From Cricetomys ansorgei (taxonomy: Eukaryota; Chordata; Mammalia; Rodentia; Nesomyidae), in the NCBI GenBank assembly GCA_026225945.1, contig JAMJFZ010000107.1:44940501-45004500 (forward strand): 64,000 bases of DNA, read 5' to 3'. Every line of letters starts with the position of its first letter. Position 1 is the first letter of the stretch. The position numbers were made by a program, and so were the translations under genes. The notes beneath the pieces are model-generated. The model did not search any database, was not told the origin of the DNA, and was given only the letters and a program-made list of their open reading frames with translations. Below are positions 56,521 to 64,000 of this stretch, in pieces.

Positions 56521-58663
56521 GCATGAAATTATGGCAGGTCAGTGGTGTGTGGGACCCCCACAAAAGACAAGCTTGCTTGTCAGTCATATCATTGTTCTAC
56601 AGTGTGGTTTGATGTTGTCGATGGCCATTGTTTGACAGACATCTTCTACATTGTTCATTTATCCAAGTTACAAAGCTCTGGACAACCCAAGGCATCTCTG
56701 GGTTCCATTATCAACTGTTCTAAAATGTATGCGAATGAAATAGCATTTTTTTTCCTTTTCTTTCTAATTCTATAAGCACTCTTAGCTTCTCTGAGTGGCA
56801 GTAAATATAGCTGGAGACTATAGCACTGCCTGGGCTTGCTTTGGTTACTAAACCAAAGAAAACACTCAGATTGGTTCTCAATGGAAGAGTGGGAAAGCCC
56901 ACACAGAGAGAGAAATTATGGACACTTCAAATGACAAGTTCTTCTCCTGAACTGGTATGTCCTCCTTAACTATCTAATTCAGATAAACATTTCACAGCCA
57001 CCAGCTGGGTCCTCCCACTCTTGCTTCGGAACGGAAACAGTCAGTACAAACAAATACATTTCTGGAGATTCAACTGTTCTAGTGTAAAACTGTTAGGGGC
57101 TCATCTCTAGGCTAAACATATTGGCTCCTGGAAATCTCTCTGCTGTCAGACAAAGGCTTGTATTGTGATTCTCATTGAGAGCTTTGCCTGAAGTTCTGCT
57201 TCAGCTGATCACACAGGGTGAGTCAGACTTTCTTAAGTGTGTATGTGGGGGTGGGGGAGAAAAGAAATACAAGCCTCTCACTCTGTGAAAATCCCACTAG
57301 AGAGAACTGATGGTGGCCTTGTATCACAGCTGGAGAGCAGTGGTGCTTTCTTTTATAATTCGCTGGACAGGAAACAGGACTCCTGTTTCCTTGTATGCTC
57401 ACTAGTCCTGAAGCTGGAGAATTGCCCGGGAATACCATATAAGGCCAAATGAGCCTGTCCCCAGTAAACCTGGTCAAGGGATCTCTGAGGTCAAGCAAGA
57501 AGATAACATTCTTGAGTTGGGTGGAGCAGAAAAGTGCATCCAATATGAGAACACAAACCAGAACCTTGTTTTCTCTGACTCTGGGTACCAGGAATCTGGC
57601 CTCACATCGACAAACTGCTCCTATTGCAATAAGAGGCTCAGTGGAGCGCCTGAGCATTCTGCTTAGACAAAATTCAGCTGGAGAAGGGACATGATTTTAT
57701 TTTTCTTTCTGATGATGTTTTGAAAGTCATCAACTGATCCTCAGTACAATAGTTAGGATGAAATCTTTATTTGACACATTCTCTAAGACAAAATGTCTCC
57801 ATAAGATGAAGATAATTGTGGTATATGTTTTATGGGAACAGGAACAGTTAGACATGCTTATGCTATTAGCATACGATCAAAAATGAATATTACTGATTAC
57901 TAAACAAAAGACATTAAAGGTTTATTTTTGAGATAAAGGTTTAGTGAATGATTTCATTGTTACTTATTGTTTTCTTCAATAAGACATGTATACAAACGAA
58001 GTAGAAAACAAAAAGAGAGAGAGAGAGCTCTCTTGATCAAACAAATCTAATGTTTTCTCTTACAGCATTATGGTTTAAATTTGCCAGCACTTTTCCATCT
58101 ATAATTTTTTTACCCTCTTTCTCATTTTATATCCATATATACTTACAAACACACATGGTAATAAAATGTTTATTCTGAGTAGTCACCAGTGATCCAGCAA
58201 TGGGTGGAGTAGGTGTGTGAGCTCTAATAGTTCTTCCACATATTCTACAGAACTGATATGTGCTGCTCCTGAGTTATAAGCAACTTCTGACAGTAGGCTA
58301 GCAGGAAACGTCTTAGGAACCAGTTTGAACATTTATGTTCCAGTATCCAAGTATTTTTCACACCCCATTCGATTTTTCATGTATGATTTTTTTAGTGGTC
58401 ATTCCCACATTATTCACAGACCTGATAGCAGCAGATGCTGATACTTTCCTGTTCTCTTCTAGGTCACATGAAGTCTTTCCCTTAATTGTTGAATACCAAG
58501 CTACTAAATTTTAGAGAAATTCAGATGATGAGTCTGGTGAGGGTTCCCAAGGTATATTTTATTTATATTATTTATAAATTATATGTATACAATTTTATTT
58601 TACTTATAAATAATAATTATAATGGCATCAGCCACTGAGAACTCTTCTGAGAAATAAATGGAA
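56521..58663. other. No recognisable repeat; longest minus-strand open frame of the window
   Basis: About 2.1 kb with no named element. A 144-codon minus-strand frame spans 57223-57657. Plus-strand frames at 57237-57452 and 57449-57694 cover the same DNA. None has a motif I recognise. A 23-base interrupted palindrome (AGGAAACAGGA c TCCTGTTTCCT) lies at 57369-57391. Confidence 0.4.
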
Positions 58664-58690
58664 CGTGTGTGTGTGTGTGTGTGTGTGTGC
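58664..58690 (+). repeat. (GT)n microsatellite
   Basis: About 12 GT units after AACG. Confidence 0.9.
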
Positions 58691-58779
58691 ATGTAAGCAC
58701 GAACACACACCTAATATTTAGTTAGTCCTGCCTCCTTGAATGAAGTAGAAGAGGCAGTCAATATTCTTTTATCATTATT

Positions 58780-59395
58780 GAGATAGCAGGACCACTGTAA
58801 CCACTTCAGAAAAACAACACACCTGAAGATTACAAAATATAAATCACAAATATATCATATCACCCAGCAATTCTCTTCCTAGGAATTTACCCACAAAAAA
58901 AAAGTGAAACATCCACATGTAGACTGGCACATGAATGGTCATAATAACCCAAATATGGAAGCAATGCAAATGTCTAGCAAGCAGCAAAGTGGGGTGCATC
59001 TGTCATAAGGAATAGTATTAGGTGCCAAAAATGAATGAAGTGCTCACTCATGCCATGGCATCAATGAACCTCCAAAGTATTTTGCTTACCAAATGAATCC
59101 ATAAATAAGAGATGACAGGCTATAGATCCTACATATATAAAATGCCCAGAAACGGGAAATTTATAAAGACAGATATTATATTAGTAGTTGTCTGGGACTT
59201 GGGGTAGAGATATAGATGGGTTGTAAGTAGGCCCTGGGGATCTTTGATGGAACATGAAAAATATCCTGAGCCTGAGTAATGGTGTTATCACATCATGCCA
59301 AAAAATAATCAGAAATCATTGAATTGTGTACTTACACTTGTTCAACTTTGATGTTACATAAAATACATCACACTAAACTTTTTACAAAAGTATAT
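58780..59395 (+). mobile_element. Ancient LINE-1 (L1M-type) 3'UTR fragment
   Basis: CACCCAGCAATTCTCTTCCT, AGGAATTTACCCACAAAAAA and TGGTCATAATAACCCAAATA come first, then GGAAGCAATGCAAATGTC. They are followed by GCATCAATGAACCTCCAAAG, ATTGAATTGTGTACTTACAC and GATGTTACATAAAATACATC. All lie in the order of the mammalian L1M 3' end in sense orientation. No ORF. Confidence 0.75.
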
Positions 59396-59625
59396 CATCA
59401 CCACAGGCACTATGCACCACACCATTATTCCCTTGCCTTCTTTATATACATAGACCCAACACCTGGAGAGATTGCCTTTATTCAATTGAAGACAAAACTA
59501 ACCAAAGGTATTTGAATAAATCAGGACTTAAGAGTAATTTCATGTTCTGCATGACATATCATTTGCTAACAGCTTTTAGACCTCATAAGATATAATTCCA
59601 CATGCAAACTAAGTTATAATAAGAT

Positions 59626-59707
59626 CCTATCTCTCTCTATCTCTGTCTCTCTCTGTCTCTGTCTCTGTCTCACACACACACACACACACATACACACACA
59701 CACACAC
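59626..59707 (+). repeat. (CT)n/(GTCTCT)n then (CA)n compound microsatellite
   Basis: Pyrimidine-rich TCTCTCTCTATCTCTGTCTC units pass into CA repeats with one TA. Confidence 0.93.
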
Positions 59708-61760
59708 CAATAAAGCCAATCTTATCTTCTATATGGGATTCTTCTAGCCATAAAGGAAAGCCCAGGCGTAACGCAAACCCACTGCTGTGAGAACACCATT
59801 CAGTCCTTGTCATTTGATTCTTGGACATCTGCCATTGCTTGTTTCCAGACTGCGCTCATTCTAGTCCTCCCATTTGTCATTCTGATCTTCCCAGCTCTGA
59901 ACTTCCAAATCTGTGACCTCAATCTTGATTACTGATGCTAGATTTAAGAATTAGAATCAATCTCCCTGACATTAGATGGTTCATCTCTTGTGTGCCTATT
60001 TTGATAGAAATCTGTCCTTTGGTCCTCATTACACCCTTCTCCTCCCTTTCTGGTACAAGCCCAACCCCCCTCCCACAAACACACACACACACAGGCCTCA
60101 CAATCTCTTAACCTCTTTAAGAGGAAATTGTCTCACTTTATTGCACATTAAATGCCATTATCTGTCCATCTGCTTATTTGAATTTAATATTTTCCCCTAT
60201 GTGTTAAACAGAATTAATGAGAGAATTTTCATAGTGCCCGTTGCTTCATTCCACTGAATCTTTCTCAGTACCCAACACATTCTTGTTCATAAGCACGTCT
60301 ATTTGGAGTCACACCAATGGATCAACATGTCTGGGTCTCTGAAAGAATTGGCTGTGTTGTGGCTCACTTCAAAATCAGTGTAGCATACAGAGGTGCTTGA
60401 TTTCCCCCTGGAAAAATGTTACCCCTTAAGTCATTTCTAAAGATGTGGAAAAAAGCCTGAATTGGTCCCACGTTTTAAACAAATTAGAGACAAGTTAAAG
60501 CATTAAGTGCTCTTAACATTACCCTATTTATAGCTGCTCATCAGCTGGAACTTTGCGTTGTTTCAGAAAGGCTACGGTTAGGAAAGTGATAGGAAACTCA
60601 GGCTTCTGGAGTTTGTGAACGTCTACCCTCACTGAAAACAGATCCTAGCCCTCCTCCACCTCCACTTGAGTTCCTAATGCTGTATTTGGCACAACCAAGG
60701 AAGTCTGATGTTTCAAAAGTGAGTGGCAAAGTAGCCAAACCACTCCTCAATGCACTGCGGCGTGACACACTCTTTGCTGCCAGCTTCTTGTTTAACAATG
60801 CCATCAGTTTAACATTAACTGAAAGGGTAATTATTCTCCTGTTTCACTGAGCTATTAAGAAGAAAAAAAATTTCATTGAAACTCCAGCAGATGAAATATT
60901 GTGCTTTCAGGATCAGTGGAAACCTTTCAGCCTTCAGAGTGGGAAAGCATCCATTTATTCTTGAGGAAGGAGATTTAGGAAGTTCACTGGATGGGAAGCA
61001 GGAGCAAAAAGAGAAATCTCAAAAATAATCTGGTTTTGGAGGCTCCTCCAAAATGTTACTTTGGTGCGACTCTTCCATATTTTTACAGGCATAGTAAAAC
61101 ATTAGTTGGTACAGGATTCTGGCTTTAGGGACATGTAAGTTAAACACAGCCAGCTACTCGGTGTCAAATCAAAGATACTTCAAGTTCGTTTGAACTAGAA
61201 AGTGCTACAGACAACAGCAATGGTGACTCCTTTCTTCAGATCCTGTCACCAAATGCCTCTATGCATACAGTGAACCTGAGAGAGGAAGGCTTTGGGTGCA
61301 GGACTGAAATGTGAAGAACCAACCGGCCTGAGAGTACTCTGCTTTCAATGGCATTCCTACTTTAGTTGCAAATATGAACATGTAAAGGAGTTACCAGCTG
61401 AAGAAAGCCTGTTGTGGTTATGGCTGATCTGGAACTTAGACGAGAATCACAAGAAGTGAGAAGATACATAAGATTATGGAATTTATAGACAATATTCTCT
61501 AAACAAATGAAGTTTTAAGACCAAAGGCAGGGGTTGGCCTCTTCATCACATCTGCTAAGAGAGTGCATAATTACCTCCATAAACAACAGAAAAATGAAGT
61601 CAAAAATGCTATGCCAACTGAGAGAACATTCAAATTTTAATTATTAATCACAGGTAACCTCCTACATTTAAACAAGAAGCACTGATTTTTGAGTGGATAA
61701 ACAATCCCTAAGTGTACTTAAATGCAGGCATGTTTGTGAAGCTTTTAAAATTAACTTACA
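59708..61760. other. Repeat-free 2-kb block, no recognised gene
   Basis: I could assign no repeat, and composition is more balanced than elsewhere. The frames (93 codons plus at 59976-60257, 68 codons minus at 60598-60804) are unrecognised. The minus frame contains a Gly run from a CCTCCACCTCC stretch. Low repeat load over this length is compatible with constraint, but that is inference. Confidence 0.4.
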
Positions 61761-61957
61761 TTTTTTGATGGGTGTGTGTTTTGTCTGGTCTGTGAGTTAT
61801 GTGCATATAGTTCCCGGAGAGACCAGAAGAGGGAGCCATATCTCCCAGGATTAGAGTTACAGATGATTGTAAACCGCCACGTGGATGCTGGGAATCAAAT
61901 CTTGGTTCTCCGGAAAAGCAGCCAGTGCTCCTAACACCTAAGCCATCTCTCGAGCCC
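61761..61957 (-). mobile_element. B3 SINE, antisense
   Basis: CCAGAAGAGGGAGCCATATC, TTAGAGTTACAGATGATTGT, AAACCGCCACGTGGATGCTG, GGAATCAAATCTTGGTTCTC and CCTAAGCCATCTCTCGAGCC are B3/B2 blocks in reverse, with the head at the right end. Confidence 0.88.
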
Positions 61958-63344
61958 TATCTGCAGGATTTTTATGAAACTGTTTTTTTTTCTATCTGTT
62001 TTTACACTACAAGTTAAATTATAAGATAAATTTTAAAAACTCAACTAATTGGAGGAAATGCTGCTAACTGGGTCAGTTGTACTATTACCTCATTTTGTAA
62101 TTTAAAAAAGCCTTAGCATTCATTTCTCATTACTTGAAAACTAATTAAATATAAAACTGTTTAGCTGTCACAGAAGTTATTTTAATCCATTAAAAACTAT
62201 CATTCCTTATTCAAATCCTAAAATATAGTAGTTGACACTAAAATGCTCATTTTGCTTGTTGTTATGTACAGTTTTGTTTATTTTATTAGGAAAAGGAAAC
62301 ATAAAAATAAAGCATACAAAAAAAGCAGGGAATCTATTGCATTGGAGGTCACAAAAGTTTATTATATCAGCTAGAGTACAGAGCTGAGGTAAGGAAGATC
62401 TAGACTGTACTCAGAGGCCATGTAGTTAAACTTTCAACAGCTGTTTATTCTGGAAACCTGTACAGTAGGATCTGAACAAGCACCCTCAAACTGAATGTGG
62501 TGTGATCTAAACATGAGAAAGGAAATAAAATACAAGCAAAAAGGAAATCTGATGTAAGAACCTCTCTCCCTTTACCACACCCTAGCCTTTTCTAATCCAT
62601 GAACTCATCAAGAAAAGAACTTACCCACATACCTTCTGATCTTAAAATCTTGATTTTGTTTTTCTTTACGATGCTTTAAAGAAAATTCGGGAAGGGAAAA
62701 AAGGATAATTTTTTAAAAAATGTTATTTAATGCAATTTTTATTCATAGTATCCAGTTAGAAATAATAGGAAGAGAGATTTACTGTACTAGTGTAGTGAAG
62801 CAACGATTGTGGTCACTGGGACATAAAACCCACACTGGTAATCTGATGTCCAAGCGCAGTATACAAATAGTATCCCCATTAGTGTGTATATCTAAATCCC
62901 CATCCAAGAGCACACGTATTGAAATTCTACTAACAAGATGTACAGCAGATTTCCTGTAAAGTACTAATGAGTATTAATGGGAATTATGAATATGTATATA
63001 ATGAGTACTAATGCCATATTCAATGGCACATACACAGAAGTCCAATTCAACCAAATGTCTGTTGAGGGTCCATACAATTTTGTGCCAAATCCAGTTATGG
63101 GTATATATTGGTGGCATGAAAATAGAACAAATGCCCACCAAAGGCCTTGAATGGCTTGAAGTGAAGTTAGAACCGCTCGTAGGTTGTCTTAAAAGCACTG
63201 GACTAATCGTGGTTGGCATAGTTTCCTGAATGAATCTTACTAATCACTCTATTTGTTGTACTGAACAGACAGACTGGAGAAATTGCTCCACGCAATCCCA
63301 CTTTTATGTATCCTTCTATTTAGTGTGTAAATGCAACTCATTTA
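61958..63344. other. No recognisable feature
   Basis: About 1.4 kb, AT-rich. Frames at 62974-63219 (minus) and 63011-63229 (plus) lie opposite each other and are unrecognised. Confidence 0.45.
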
Positions 63345-63690
63345 ATAATAAATGTCCTTGATCTCAGTGATATGACTCACTTTAGCCAGTGGGACAAGGT
63401 AAGACTGACAGTATGCTAGCTTTAAGAGCTAGCCATACACTATCTGTACCTACTGCCACACACTTCTGCCACAGCCCGTCCTTTGATTTCAAGAGCAAAA
63501 TCAAAGATACATGAAGAACAGCCATACCCAGTCAGCCAGTCCTCGGCCAGTTGCGCATGCGATTTGTTCAATTAAGATGAGAAATTCCCTCTCATGTCTT
63601 TTCTAGAACCATTCACTCTGCAATTTTATGGGAAATAAATTATTGCCATTGGTAGCCACAGAGTTTGGTGCTTGCTACACACCAACATTT
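63345..63690 (+). mobile_element. MLT1-type MaLR LTR, sense
   Basis: GATATGACTCACTTTAGCCA with GTGGGACAAGG, then CACACTTCTGCCACAGCC, CAGTCAGCCAGTCCTCGGCC and GGGAAATAAATTATTGCCAT with GGTAGCCACAGAGTTTGG follow the MLT1 LTR plan ('atgactcactttggccaatggg... ataaatgcttgttgttttaagccactaagttttgg'). Non-coding, old ERVL-related relic without internal region. Confidence 0.62.
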
Positions 63691-64000
63691 TGATCTGTGT
63701 GGCCAAACAGAACTCATAAAAGAAGCTCAAAATTATGACTTTCCTATTTCTAGGACTTTATGAGAAAATTTCATGTATTTACAATATATGTTCCATGCTG
63801 GAATTCCATTTTCAAAAATAAAAGAATGAGTCATGCTCAATTTCCAAACATAGTAACTAAATAAATGATGAATTAAAATCTGAATGGGAGCATTTTCATG
63901 CTCCACTTCACATTAGTGAAAAGAGGGAAAGCATTGCAATTTCCAGAGTCTCTGAAACAAAATAAATGATTTTACAAATGACATATTTAGTTACACTTTT

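Noticed and set aside
57223..57657. 144-codon minus-strand frame as a protein-coding gene
   Set aside because: No recognisable domain or start context, and overlapping frames exist on the other strand. Kept only as a low-interest finding.
63345..63690. Endogenous retrovirus with coding potential
   Set aside because: Only an old solo MaLR-type LTR pattern was seen, with no internal gag/pol sequence adjacent.
1..64000. CRISPR array, prokaryotic operon, defence system or viral genome
   Set aside because: No array of equal repeats and spacers, no ribosome-binding-site/ORF organisation and no long ORFs. The dispersed rodent SINEs and LINEs show a mammalian nuclear genome.

Overview
This window reads as non-coding nuclear DNA from a muroid rodent, either intergenic or deep intronic. 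The evidence is the repeat content. B1 (7SL-derived), B2/B3 (tRNA-derived), B4/B4A and ID SINEs are all present, along with a URR1-type hAT-Charlie element, rodent Lx-type LINE-1 3' ends, MaLR LTR fragments and many long CA/GT microsatellites. The B2/B3 and B4 families point to mouse/rat/hamster-type rodents. I saw no young species-specific insertion (no long-ORF L1, no IAP), so I cannot name the species.

No functional protein-coding gene, tRNA, rRNA, CpG island or CRISPR array could be supported. The open frames (60 to 144 codons) fall inside repeats, microsatellites or unrecognised AT-rich sequence and look like chance. The one clear relic of a host gene is a processed, dead retrocopy of dynein light chain LC8 (DYNLL1 type) on the + strand at 45.26-45.93 kb. 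It has an AATAAA signal, an A-rich tail and 9-bp target-site duplications.

Layout. 0-3.3 kb: B2s, MaLR pieces, an old L1M 3' end, B3 and B1. 3.3-8.9 kb: mostly unrecognised. 8.9-9.5 kb: Lx L1 3'UTR. 11.2-12.5 kb: two opposite-facing copies of one LTR-like rodent repeat, one carrying a CA/TA microsatellite. 14.7-20.4 kb: a B1 with an internal tandem duplication, a local 140-bp direct duplication, another B1 and microsatellite-bearing SINEs. 23.1-32.4 kb: the main LINE-1 zone, with four or more fragments in both orientations and nested insertions. 34.1-34.3 kb: a well-preserved URR1/hAT element with target-site duplications. 38.5-42.8 kb: B4A, L1, MIR, B3 and B4. 44.8-45.9 kb: B1 and the LC8 retropseudogene. 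45.9-51.2 kb: AT-rich and unrecognised, with palindromes. 51.2-55.9 kb: a cluster of ID, B4A and B3 SINEs. 55.9-61.7 kb: few repeats (one old L1 end), with segments whose texture suggests conserved non-coding DNA. 61.8-63.7 kb: a B3 and a MLT1-type LTR.

I did not find an undescribed biological system. The observations most worth a check are the LC8 retrocopy, the 1.13-kb-spaced direct duplication, a perfect 18-bp-arm hairpin at 26.3 kb, the tandemly duplicated B1 and a homeodomain-site-rich candidate regulatory block at 56.0-56.5 kb. All repeat names come from memory of consensus sequences, without alignment, so subfamilies and boundaries are approximate.
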